Positions 18,159 through 25,935 of a stretch of DNA of 64,000 nucleotides are shown in pieces. Location: assembly GCA_902555655.1 (NCBI GenBank), contig CACDSX010000003.1, forward strand, positions 1 to 64,000, given 5' to 3'. This stretch comes from an uncultured Pelagibacteraceae bacterium (lineage in GTDB: Bacteria > Pseudomonadota > Alphaproteobacteria > Pelagibacterales > Pelagibacteraceae). A model generated the notes under the pieces. The model saw nothing but the letters and a program-made list of their open reading frames with translations, was not told where the DNA came from and ran no database searches. Numbering within the stretch: the first letter of the stretch is position 1; each line of letters opens with the position of its first letter. A program made the translations under genes and the position numbers.

Positions 18159-19525
18159 TTAAAGCTATAATTTTTGATTTAGATGGTGTTTTGGTTGATA
18201 CAAAGCTTATTCATTTTAATGCATTAAATTTAGCTTTAAAGAAGCACAAGATTAAAGAAATTAATTATGAAGATCATGTTAAAATTTTTGATGGTTTACC
18301 AACTTTTGAAAAACTCAATATAATAGCAAAAAAAAATAAACTGAATAAAAAAAAAATAATTGATATACAAAAATTAAAACAAAAGTTTACAAAAAACTTA
18401 TTAAAAGAAAATGTTGTATATGATAAAAAAATCTACTTTCTTTTTAAAAAATTGTCAAAAAAATTTAAAATTGCAATCGCAACTAATGCTGTCCAAAAAA
18501 CATTGGACATATGTTTAAAAAATTTAAAGATAAATAATTTTGTGAACTATACTGTCTGCAATGAAGATTTGAATAATTCTAAACCAAATCCAGAAATATA
18601 TTTTAAAATTTTTATTAAATTTGGTATTTATCCAGATGAGTCAATAATTTTAGAAGATTCCCATTATGGCAGGAAAGCTGCCACTTACTCAGGTGGAAAC
18701 TTGGTTCCAATCCAGAATTTGAATGAAGTAAATTTAAAAAATGTTAACAATTATATTAAAATGAATAATAAAATAAAAATGATAAATAAAAATAATATAT
18801 GGGAAGATAAAAATTTAAATATATTAATTCCTATGGCTGGAGCAGGTAAAAGATTTGCTGATGCAGGATATATTTTTCCAAAACCTTTAATAGAAATTGA
18901 TAACAAGCCAATGATACAATGGGTTTTAGATAGCTTAAATCTAAAAGGTCGATACATATTTTTAATTCAATCTGAGCATCAAAAAAAATACAATATCAAA
19001 AGTGTATTAAAAATTTTACAACCTAATTGTGAAATAATTGAAATAGATGGATTAACTGAGGGGGCAGCATGCACTGTATTACTGGCAAAAAAATTTATAA
19101 ACAATGATAACCCATTAATAATTGCAAACTCAGATCAATATATTAAGTGGAATAGCTCAAAATCAATGTACGAAATAACCTCAAAAAAATACGATGGAGC
19201 TATTTTAACTTTTGAGTCAATTCATCCCAAATGGTCATACGCCAAAAGTGATAAAAATGGATTTGTGAAAGAAGTTGCAGAAAAAAAGGTCATATCAAGA
19301 GAAGCTACAGTTGGTGTTTATTATTGGAAGCATGGAGAAGATTTTGTCAGATACGCTGAGCAAATGATCAAGAAAAATAAAAGAATTAATAACGAATTTT
19401 ATGTTTGTCCAGTTTATAATGAGGCAATCTCAGAAAACAAAAAGATCAAATCTATTGAAGTTAAAAAAATGATTGGAATGGGAACTCCTGAAGACCTAAG
19501 AAATTTTGAAAAAAAAATACTTTAA
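18155..19525 (+). CDS. fusion of HAD phosphatase and sugar/alditol nucleotidyltransferase
   Basis: 456 residues. Residues 1-200 form a HAD phosphatase of the beta-phosphoglucomutase type: DLDGVLVD (D8, D10), AIATNA with T110, SKPNPEIY with K143 and LEDSHYG. Residues 220-456 form a nucleotidyltransferase: PMAGAGKRF (226-234), FPKPLIEID and ANSDQYIKW, the latter resembling the metal-binding NADQ/D region. A linker rich in Asn and Lys joins them. One domain would make or remove a sugar phosphate and the other activate it with a nucleotide. The gene is coupled to the GDPD-like gene before it; the substrate is not known. Confidence 0.8.
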   Translation: MIKAIIFDLDGVLVDTKLIHFNALNLALKKHKIKEINYEDHVKIFDGLPTFEKLNIIAKKNKLNKKKIIDIQKLKQKFTKNLLKENVVYDKKIYFLFKKLSKKFKIAIATNAVQKTLDICLKNLKINNFVNYTVCNEDLNNSKPNPEIYFKIFIKFGIYPDESIILEDSHYGRKAATYSGGNLVPIQNLNEVNLKNVNNYIKMNNKIKMINKNNIWEDKNLNILIPMAGAGKRFADAGYIFPKPLIEIDNKPMIQWVLDSLNLKGRYIFLIQSEHQKKYNIKSVLKILQPNCEIIEIDGLTEGAACTVLLAKKFINNDNPLIIANSDQYIKWNSSKSMYEITSKKYDGAILTFESIHPKWSYAKSDKNGFVKEVAEKKVISREATVGVYYWKHGEDFVRYAEQMIKKNKRINNEFYVCPVYNEAISENKKIKSIEVKKMIGMGTPEDLRNFEKKIL

Positions 19526-19581
19526 TTTAAAATTAAAATTTGAAAGTTAATAAATAATAGTATTTATAGATATCAAATTAT

Positions 19582-20589
19582 ATGAAAAAAAAAATTTTAG
19601 TATGTGGAGCTGGAGGCTTTATTGGTGGTCATTTAGTATCGAAATTTATTAAGGAAAATGAATTTGATATTATATGTGCGGATATTAAACCTAAAGAGTA
19701 TTGGTTTCAAATTTTTGATGAGGCTCAAAATTACTCTCTTGATCTAAAGGAATATGAAAATACCTCAAAAGTTACAAAAGGTGTAGATTATATATTTAAT
19801 TTTGCTTGCAACATGGGTGGAATGGGATTTATTGAAAACAATAAAGCGGAATGTATGTTGTCAGTCCTAGTAAATACCAATTTATTAAGATCAGCAGTTA
19901 AAAATAATTGTAAGAAATATTTTTTTTCATCAAGTGCCTGTGTATACAATGGGTCAAAACAAAATCAGACATTTATTGATGGCTTGAAAGAGACTGATGC
20001 GTACCCAGCAGAACCAGAGGATGGTTATGGTTGGGAAAAACTTTTTAGTGAAAGAATGTGTAGACATTTCTCAGAAGATTTTGGTTTAGAAACACGTGTT
20101 GTAAGATATCACAATATTTATGGACCCATTGGAACTTTTGATGGTGGTAGAGAAAAAGCTCCCGCAGCTCTTTGTAGAAAAATAATTAATGCAAAGAAAA
20201 ATAATGATAAAAATATTGATGTTTGGGGAGACGGTGAGCAAACTAGAAGTTTTTTGTATATTGATGATTGTATCAAAGGTACATTAGATGTTTTTAACAG
20301 TAATTCTTCAGAGGTGTATAATATTGGAAGTGAAGAACAGGTTTCAATAAATCAAATGATAAAAATGATAGAAGAAATTAGTGATTATCCAGTTAAAAAA
20401 AATTATCAACTCGACAAACCAAAGGGGGTTAGAGGAAGATCAAGTAATAACGATTTTGTAACAGACAAAATTGGATGGAAATCTGAAAATTCATTGAAGG
20501 AAGGTTTAACAAAAACCTATAAATGGATAGAGCAACAAATTAACAGTGGTTCCAATATTGACAAGTTTTGCAGAGGAAGTATTGACTAA
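19582..20589 (+). CDS. GDP-mannose 3,5-epimerase-like sugar-nucleotide epimerase
   Basis: 335 residues. CNMGGMGFIENN (76-87), SSSACVY with C120, DGYGWEKL with Y149 and K153, HNIYGPIGTFDGGREKAPAA (177-196, with K192) and VRGRSSNN near 290 closely mirror the plant enzyme GDP-mannose 3,5-epimerase, including the catalytic Cys, Tyr and Lys and the GDP-binding basic residues. That enzyme makes GDP-L-galactose (and GDP-L-gulose). Here the product would feed a surface polysaccharide. The gene follows the HAD-nucleotidyltransferase fusion after 56 bases. Substrate by similarity only; related bacterial enzymes may use other GDP-sugars. Confidence 0.8.
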   Translation: MKKKILVCGAGGFIGGHLVSKFIKENEFDIICADIKPKEYWFQIFDEAQNYSLDLKEYENTSKVTKGVDYIFNFACNMGGMGFIENNKAECMLSVLVNTNLLRSAVKNNCKKYFFSSSACVYNGSKQNQTFIDGLKETDAYPAEPEDGYGWEKLFSERMCRHFSEDFGLETRVVRYHNIYGPIGTFDGGREKAPAALCRKIINAKKNNDKNIDVWGDGEQTRSFLYIDDCIKGTLDVFNSNSSEVYNIGSEEQVSINQMIKMIEEISDYPVKKNYQLDKPKGVRGRSSNNDFVTDKIGWKSENSLKEGLTKTYKWIEQQINSGSNIDKFCRGSID

Positions 20590-20606
20590 TAACTTAAGAC
20601 TTTAAT

Positions 20607-21476
20607 ATGAAAGCTTTATGGCTAGTTTCTTTTAGGCCTATTGGTAAATCGAAAGTAAACGATTTTTTCCAAAGTATTTTTGTAGACTCAATTAAAAGCT
20701 TAGATTTTGATATAACTTTCAGCCTGACACAATTTGAAGAACCTAATGTTAAAGAGTTTATCCAAAAAAAAGAAATTAAAAATTTCTATAATGATATTCC
20801 AAAAAAAAATTTACCCAGTGGAAAAAAATATTCTAATAAATTAATGCTTGATAATGCTCTCGATCAATTTATTAGTGGAGGAGATTTTCAATATTTGATT
20901 TATTCTACAGCAGATATAGTTGTTCCCAACAACTTATTTAAAACTTTAAACAAAATTGAATCTGAGAGATTTTGTGCTTTGATTTATCCAAATACCCATA
21001 TAACCAATGGAAAAATAAAAAATAACTTTTGGCCTCATTATGGCATAGATTTAATTATTTTTAAGATCTCAAGTGATGATGCTAGGAACTTTCAGAGGAT
21101 AATCAAAAATTATAATCAGTACGATTGGGGGATAAATGAAAATTTTTATGTTTCAGTTGCTGAAGCTCTTAATTTAAAAATATCAAATTTATATAAGCAT
21201 TCCAATGTGTTGAAGTTTGATAATGATTTTTCTGCTTTTGTTGAGGATAGATCTTGGCAAATTAATTCTTGGAAAGAAAATCAAAAATATTTTTTAGAAT
21301 TTTTAAGAGAAAATAATCTTAATAAATTATATGCTTTTGGATCATATTATTATTTATTATTTAAGATATTTCGATTTAAAGATTTAAATTTAAGTTTATT
21401 TTTATCATATTTGATTTTTTATCCATATAATTTGATAAAAAAGATATTCTATAAATTAACAAATTTATTTAAATAA
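20607..21476 (+). CDS. unrecognised protein, possibly GT-A glycosyltransferase-like
   Basis: 289 residues that I cannot place in a named family. YLIYSTADIVVPNNLF near 107-122 looks like a strand ending in an acidic metal site of GT-A enzymes, and FWPHYGIDLIIFKIS near 144-158 resembles the G-x-D-x-F/L-x-F acceptor-side segment of nucleotide-diphospho-sugar transferases. The last 40 residues are hydrophobic with aromatic patches and a basic tail, which could touch the membrane. It lies between two sugar epimerase genes on the same strand, which supports a role in surface polysaccharide synthesis. Confidence 0.45.
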   Translation: MKALWLVSFRPIGKSKVNDFFQSIFVDSIKSLDFDITFSLTQFEEPNVKEFIQKKEIKNFYNDIPKKNLPSGKKYSNKLMLDNALDQFISGGDFQYLIYSTADIVVPNNLFKTLNKIESERFCALIYPNTHITNGKIKNNFWPHYGIDLIIFKISSDDARNFQRIIKNYNQYDWGINENFYVSVAEALNLKISNLYKHSNVLKFDNDFSAFVEDRSWQINSWKENQKYFLEFLRENNLNKLYAFGSYYYLLFKIFRFKDLNLSLFLSYLIFYPYNLIKKIFYKLTNLFK

Positions 21477-21498
21477 ATTATTTTTTTAAAAACGTTTA

Positions 21499-22362
21499 AT
21501 GAAAAAAAAAAATATATTAATTCTTGGTTCTGAAGGTCAAATAGGAGGACATCTTTATGACTATTTAAAAAATAGCAGACAATATAATCCTATTAAATTT
21601 GACTTAACTTTAAGTAAAAAATTTGATTTAAGAAATCCAAAAAATATTCTTCTAGAAAAAGAAATTAAAAAAAGTGATTTTGTTTTTTTTTTAGCTTTTG
21701 ATGTAGGTGGTTCGAGATATTTAAAAAAATATCAAAATACTTATAACTTTTTAATAAACAATATTTTCATTATTGGTAACGTTTTTAAATTGCTAAGAAA
21801 GCATAATAAAAAATTTATTTTTGCTAGTAGTCAGATGTCAAATATGGATTTCTCTCCATATGGAACTTTGAAAAGGTTAGGTGAAAATTTAACAAATTCT
21901 ATAAATGGTATTTATGTAAAATTTTGGAATGTTTATGGTATTGAGAAAGAATTAAAAAAATCTCATGTAATTACCGATTTTGTTTTAATGGCAATCAAGA
22001 AAAGGAAAATAAAAATGTTAACTAGTGGTAATGAGAGTAGAGAATTTTTATACGCAGATGATTGTTCAGAAGGATTATGTAAGATTATGGATAAATATCA
22101 ATTTTTTTTGAAAATGAAAAAAGAATTACACATAACAACATCAAAAAAGATTAAAATTATTAAAATAGCAAAGATTATAAAAAAAATTTTTTTTAAAAAA
22201 GGAATCAAAATTTCAATTTATCCCTCAAAAAAAAAGGATGAACTTCAAAATAATATAAACAACTTGTCAAATAATTTTTTTTTAAAGTTTTGGAAACCAA
22301 AATATGAAATTGAGGATGGTATAAAAAAAGTCATTCAATATTATCAGATGAAAAAAAAATAA
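21499..22362 (+). CDS. NAD-dependent epimerase/dehydratase family protein
   Basis: 287 residues. ILGSEGQIGGHLYDYL is the GxxGxxG cofactor motif, ASSQMSN holds the catalytic serine region, and Y121-xxx-K125 (SPYGTLKRL) is the extended SDR active site. VKFWNVYG and SREFLYADDCSEG follow in the usual order. It lacks part of the N-terminal segment that specifies the substrate, so the sugar cannot be named. The C-terminal third is very lysine-rich. Last gene of the plus-strand block; its stop lies 8 bases from the stop of a convergent glycosyltransferase. Confidence 0.75.
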   Translation: MKKKNILILGSEGQIGGHLYDYLKNSRQYNPIKFDLTLSKKFDLRNPKNILLEKEIKKSDFVFFLAFDVGGSRYLKKYQNTYNFLINNIFIIGNVFKLLRKHNKKFIFASSQMSNMDFSPYGTLKRLGENLTNSINGIYVKFWNVYGIEKELKKSHVITDFVLMAIKKRKIKMLTSGNESREFLYADDCSEGLCKIMDKYQFFLKMKKELHITTSKKIKIIKIAKIIKKIFFKKGIKISIYPSKKKDELQNNINNLSNNFFLKFWKPKYEIEDGIKKVIQYYQMKKK

Positions 22363-22370
22363 TTACCAAT

Positions 22371-23456
22371 TTATCTTATTTTATTTTCATCAATAAAGTT
22401 TCTTAGAATATTTTTCATTGAATAATTTTTTAAATAATAATCTTTTTCAGCAATTGATTTTTTTTTAATTCTTTTATAATTTTTGATAATTTCAATAATT
22501 TTTTTTATAAATTGTTTTTTATTTGAAATTATAAAGGGTGGATTTTTAGATTTTATTTGAATTCCTTCTATTCCTTTTTTTGTAGATATAACAATTGCAC
22601 CAAGCGTAAGTGCTTCAATTATTTTAATTCTTGTTCCATATCCAAACATTAGTGGAACACACATGCATTTTGAAAAAAAAATTAAATTATATAATTCATT
22701 TTTTGGAACTATTTCTTTATTTACCAACCAAGGAAATTTTTTATTAAAACCACCTCCAGTAATAACAAGCTTGATGTTTGGAAATATTTTTACTAGCTCT
22801 GGCATTATAGATTTATTTAATAAATCAATTGAATCTTTGTTAGGTTTATACAAATAGGAGCCAGTATAAATAATATAATCATTTTTGATTTTTTTATTTT
22901 TTTTGTACTTTTTTAATAAAATTCCATTTGGAAGAATTTTGGTTTCTTCATTATATAATTTTTTAATTTTTAGATTATCTATCTTTGACACAGATGTTTT
23001 AATATCTGAATATTTGAATACTAATTTTTCAAATATTTTTGTAATTATAAAAATGAAAATGTTTGAATATTTTTTTCTAATTTCAGACTCAATTCCGTGT
23101 GAAATATAAATAATTTTGACCTTAGATAAAAAAATTTTTGAAAAAAAAATTATAAAAAAACTATAAAATATCCAACTTGCACCTTCCAGAACTATATTCT
23201 TTTTTTCTGACTTTTTTAAATATTGAAAAATTTTAAATGTAATCTTTGGTAACGAAAATATTTTTCTTAGAGGTGTTTCTTTTTTAATAAAGATAGTTTC
23301 GATATTTTTATTATTTAATTTTTTAATATGTGAAATTTGAAAAAGTTTTTTTTTAGTTGGCCAATTTGTAAATCTACTATTGACAACAGCTGAAGAGCCC
23401 ATATTATCTGGTTTAATTGGAAAGAATGTTACAAAAGCAGTTCTAGATAGGTTCAT
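22371..23456 (-). CDS. family 4 glycosyltransferase
   Basis: About 361 residues from the ATG at 23456; a TTG three codons earlier (23465) is possible but less likely. The C-terminal half shows YTGSYLYKPNKDSI, VITGGG and FGYGTRIKIIEALTLGAIVIST, the GT-B nucleotide-sugar fold with the last glutamate of the GT4 signature; YISHGIESE lies at the acceptor side. It is a lone minus-strand gene at the right edge of the island, facing away from the 5S rRNA gene. The sugar and acceptor are unknown. Confidence 0.75.
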   Translation of the reverse strand: MNLSRTAFVTFFPIKPDNMGSSAVVNSRFTNWPTKKKLFQISHIKKLNNKNIETIFIKKETPLRKIFSLPKITFKIFQYLKKSEKKNIVLEGASWIFYSFFIIFFSKIFLSKVKIIYISHGIESEIRKKYSNIFIFIITKIFEKLVFKYSDIKTSVSKIDNLKIKKLYNEETKILPNGILLKKYKKNKKIKNDYIIYTGSYLYKPNKDSIDLLNKSIMPELVKIFPNIKLVITGGGFNKKFPWLVNKEIVPKNELYNLIFFSKCMCVPLMFGYGTRIKIIEALTLGAIVISTKKGIEGIQIKSKNPPFIISNKKQFIKKIIEIIKNYKRIKKKSIAEKDYYLKNYSMKNILRNFIDENKIR

Positions 23457-23480
23457 TTTGCTCAAATTTAAATGATATGT

Positions 23481-23538
23481 AAACTAATAATGTTTAACAC
23501 AATAAATAATAGAATTACCATAGTTATTAGTTTTTTTT
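23481..23538 (+). repeat. perfect 10-bp inverted repeat followed by eight T
   Basis: AAACTAATAA (23481-23490) is repeated inverted as TTATTAGTTT (23524-23533), separated by 33 bases and running into a T tract (23531-23538). It resembles a weak AT-only terminator pointing at 5S, or a relic at the island boundary. A stem of nearly all A-T pairs with a 33-base loop is not stable, so function is doubtful. Confidence 0.35.
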
Positions 23539-23548
23539 AAATATTTGA

Positions 23549-23576
23549 TTGCCTTTTTTTTTAAAATAAATATAAA
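23549..23576 (+). promoter_or_regulatory. candidate sigma-70 promoter for 5S rRNA
   Basis: TTGCCT (23549-23554) and TATAAA (23571-23576) are separated by 16 bases, and the predicted transcription start about 6-7 bases later coincides with the first base of mature 5S at 23582. This would let 5S be expressed independently of the distant 16S-23S genes. Confidence 0.55.
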
Positions 23577-23581
23577 CACCA

Positions 23582-23699
23582 AGCCTGGTAATTATTGCGA
23601 AAGGGTCATACCCGATCCCATTCCGAACTCGGAAGTCAAGCCTTTCTGCGCCGATGGTACTTTATCTTAAGATACGGGAGAGTAGGACTTTGCCAGGCT
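23582..23699 (+). rRNA. rrf: 5S ribosomal RNA
   Basis: 118 bases. The ends AGCCTGG and CCAGGCT pair as helix I. Internal landmarks match bacterial 5S: CCGATCCCATTCCGAACTCGG (loops B-C), AAGTCAAGC, GCGCCGATGGTACT and GGGAGAGTAGG. It stands alone, without 16S or 23S nearby, at the right edge of the polysaccharide island. The next coding gene starts only 10 bases after its 3' end, so the primary transcript probably runs on and is cut by RNases. Confidence 0.97.
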
Positions 23700-23709
23700 A
23701 AATTCTAAA

Positions 23710-24588
23710 ATGAGAAATCTAATAATTGTAACTGGTGGGTCAGGATTTGTTGGGTCGAACTTAATAAAACTTCTTTTAAAAAAAACAAGCAAAAACATAA
23801 TTAGTGTCGATAATTATTCATCTGGAACTAAGAAAAATAATGTAAAAAATTCAAGAGTGAAATATATATTTTCTAATACGTCCGAAATAGAAAAAAAACT
23901 AATCAGATATAAAGACAAAATTCATTCCTTATTTCATTTTGGAGAATTTGCTAGAATTTATCAAAGTTTTAACAAGTTTGATGAATGTTTAGAGTCTAAT
24001 TCAATAGGTACCAATGCTGTATTTAAATTTTGTTTAGAAAATAAAATTAAGTTAGTTTATTCAGCAACATCCGCAACTCTAGGAAATAGTGGTAAAGATA
24101 AAAATTTATCTCCATATGCCTTTACAAAATCTAAAAATTTAGAATTATTAGAAAATTTAAAAAAATGGTTTAATTTTAGATATGAAGTAATTTATTTTTA
24201 TAATGTGTATGGACCTGGGCAAATTAAAAGAGGGTCGATGGCAACTGTAATAGGAATTTTTGAGGATCAGTTTAAAAATAAAAAGGCGCTGACAGTCGTA
24301 AAACCAGGTAATCAAACTAGAAGATTTACTCATATATATGACACTGTAAATGTATGTTATGAAGCTTGGAAAAAAAACAAATGCTCTCATTATTCCATAA
24401 GTCATAGAAAATCCTATTCAATAATTGAGGTTGCTAAGATGTTTAAAAATAAGATAATTTATTTGAAAAAAAGGCCAGGGGAGCGATATGCTTCAGCTTT
24501 AACAAAGATTTCTTTAAATAATAAGGTATTTCGAAGATATGGAAAAATAAATTTGAAAGATTACGTATCTTCGTTTATTAAAGACTAA
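23710..24588 (+). CDS. NAD-dependent sugar-nucleotide epimerase (UDP-glucose 4-epimerase-like)
   Basis: 292 residues of the extended short-chain dehydrogenase family. [17 protein letters not shown] is the NAD-binding loop, DNYSSG the conserved Asp after strand 2, YSATSATLG the Ser/Thr region, Y136-xxx-K140 (SPYAFTKSK) the catalytic pair, and [10 protein letters not shown] the usual substrate segment. It begins 10 bases after 5S rRNA and ends 5 bases before rpmJ. It may serve the polysaccharides of the neighbouring island, although it lies on the core side of 5S. Substrate not determined. Confidence 0.8.
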   Translation: MRNLIIVTGGSGFVGSNLIKLLLKKTSKNIISVDNYSSGTKKNNVKNSRVKYIFSNTSEIEKKLIRYKDKIHSLFHFGEFARIYQSFNKFDECLESNSIGTNAVFKFCLENKIKLVYSATSATLGNSGKDKNLSPYAFTKSKNLELLENLKKWFNFRYEVIYFYNVYGPGQIKRGSMATVIGIFEDQFKNKKALTVVKPGNQTRRFTHIYDTVNVCYEAWKKNKCSHYSISHRKSYSIIEVAKMFKNKIIYLKKRPGERYASALTKISLNNKVFRRYGKINLKDYVSSFIKD

Positions 24589-24593
24589 ATTTT

Positions 24594-24719
24594 ATGAAAA
24601 TTAAAAGTTCACTTAAATCTATTAAAAAAAGAGACCTTAATTCTAAACTGGTTAGAAGAAGAGGAAGAGTATATATAATTAACAAAACTAATCCAAAATT
24701 TAAAGCAAGACAAAAATAA
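24594..24719 (+). CDS. rpmJ: 50S ribosomal protein L36
   Basis: 41 residues starting [14 protein letters not shown] and containing [21 protein letters not shown], the standard C-terminal core of bacterial L36. The zinc-ligand Cys residues of the C+ type are absent, so this is the C- paralogue type seen in many alphaproteobacteria. It sits 5 bases after the epimerase gene in the 5S-to-pnt run. Confidence 0.93.
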   Translation: MKIKSSLKSIKKRDLNSKLVRRRGRVYIINKTNPKFKARQK

Positions 24720-24724
24720 TTTTT

Positions 24725-24835
24725 ATGGATAATGAAAACCATAAAGAAACATGGAATAATTTTACAAAGTTTGTCCTGTGGGGAACTGTCGCTGTTGTAT
24801 TGGTTTTAGTTTTTATGGCAATATTCTTATTGTAA
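24725..24835 (+). CDS. aa3-type cytochrome c oxidase subunit IV-like small membrane protein
   Basis: 36 residues: a short polar start (ETWNNFTKFVLWGTVAV) and one membrane helix. The W-xx-FTKF-xx-WGT pattern is that of the small bacterial aa3 oxidase subunit IV family (COX4_pro_2) of alphaproteobacteria, which is usually found apart from the ctaCDE genes and often beside pntA. It starts 5 bases after rpmJ and ends 9 bases before pntAA. Its job in the oxidase is structural and not essential for catalysis where tested. Confidence 0.8.
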   Translation: MDNENHKETWNNFTKFVLWGTVAVVLVLVFMAIFLL

Positions 24836-24844
24836 GGTTCTTAC

Positions 24845-25933
24845 ATGAGATTAGTATCTATTTTAGAAAACCGTGAGATTGAAAAAAGAATTGCAGTAAC
24901 ACCTGAAACTACAAAAAAATATAAATCTTTAGGTATTGAAGTTTCTCTTCAAGAAAATTATGGGGCCCATCTTGGTTTTGAAGATAGTGATTACAAAAAT
25001 TCAGGAGCAGAAATTATTAGGGAAGAAAAAGATATTCTCAATAATGCAGATATAATAATACAATTAGGATTACCATCTGATGAAAAGCTATCCTATCTGA
25101 GAGATAATCAATCTTTGATTGGAGTTTTAAATCCTTATTTAAACAAAAATAAAATAGATGATTTGATTAAAAAAAAAATCAATAGTTTTTCTCTTGAAAT
25201 GTTACCAAGAATTACAAGAGCTCAATCAATGGATATCTTATCTTCCCAAGCTAATTTAGCTGGTTACAAAGCTGTGGTGGAGTCATTTGCACATTTTGAA
25301 AAAGCTGTGCCCATGATGATGACTGCAGCGGGTACTATCCCAGCAGCAAAAGTTTTGGTGGTAGGAGCGGGAGTAGCTGGATTACAAGCAATAGCTACTG
25401 CAAAAAGAATGGGAGCTATTGTTTTTGCTACTGATGTGAGGATGGCTTCTAAAGAACAGGTTGAAAGTTTAGGAGGAAAATTTTTAACTGTTGACGGAGC
25501 AGAAAATCTTGAAACCGAAGGCGGTTATGCGAAAGAAGCATCAGATGAATTCAAGATAAAGCAAGAAGAGCTTTTGGCAGAAACTTTAAAAAAAATCGAT
25601 ATTGTAATTTGCACTGCTTTAATACCTGGAAAGAAAGCTCCAGTGATACTCAAAGAAAATATGATAAAAAATATGTGTCCAGGCTCAATAGTTTATGATT
25701 TAGCAGCAGTACAGGGTGGAAATACCGCTTTTACTCAAGTTGATAAAATTATAAATATAGAAGGAATAAAAATAATGGGTGAAACAAATATTTTGAATAA
25801 GTTGCCTGCATCAGCATCTAATCTTTATGCAAAAAATATATTTAATTTTGTTTCAAATCTTTATGATAAAGAAAATAAAAAGATTAACATTAATCTTGAA
25901 GATGAAATTATAGAAAATACATTGTTAAAATAA
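24845..25933 (+). CDS. pntAA: NAD(P) transhydrogenase subunit alpha part 1
   Basis: 362 residues: the soluble NAD(H)-binding domain I. VSILENREIEKRIAVTPETTKKYKSLG is the alanine dehydrogenase/PntAA start, KVLVVGAGVAGLQAIATAKRMGA the Rossmann loop, and ALIPGKKAPVILKENMI the conserved end of the domain. The alpha chain is split into two genes as in other alphaproteobacteria. With pntAB and pntB it couples proton entry to hydride transfer from NADH to NADP+, supplying NADPH. Gene spacing of 2 bases to pntAB marks an operon. Confidence 0.97.
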   Translation: MRLVSILENREIEKRIAVTPETTKKYKSLGIEVSLQENYGAHLGFEDSDYKNSGAEIIREEKDILNNADIIIQLGLPSDEKLSYLRDNQSLIGVLNPYLNKNKIDDLIKKKINSFSLEMLPRITRAQSMDILSSQANLAGYKAVVESFAHFEKAVPMMMTAAGTIPAAKVLVVGAGVAGLQAIATAKRMGAIVFATDVRMASKEQVESLGGKFLTVDGAENLETEGGYAKEASDEFKIKQEELLAETLKKIDIVICTALIPGKKAPVILKENMIKNMCPGSIVYDLAAVQGGNTAFTQVDKIINIEGIKIMGETNILNKLPASASNLYAKNIFNFVSNLYDKENKKININLEDEIIENTLLK

Positions 25934-25935
25934 TT

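Larger units (their letters stand above)
1..23581. other. surface-polysaccharide island, probable SAR11 hypervariable region 2 (right-hand part)
   Basis: Every recognisable gene here except one small uncertain protein is a glycosyltransferase, sugar-nucleotide enzyme, polymer-handling membrane protein or decorating enzyme. Genes lie in alternating-strand cassettes, and base composition looks even more AT-rich than the core, with many long A and T tracts. The island ends at a 5S rRNA gene with no 16S or 23S next to it. In described Pelagibacter genomes HVR2 lies between 23S and 5S and encodes cell-surface functions, so this is most likely its right end; the left end is outside the window. No transposase, integrase or flanking tRNA marks a recent mobile insertion. 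Confidence 0.8.

Noticed and set aside
1-23581. Prophage or integrative element
   Set aside because: No integrase, capsid, packaging or transposase gene was seen, and the tRNA genes in the window lie far from the island edge. Content is entirely polysaccharide-related.
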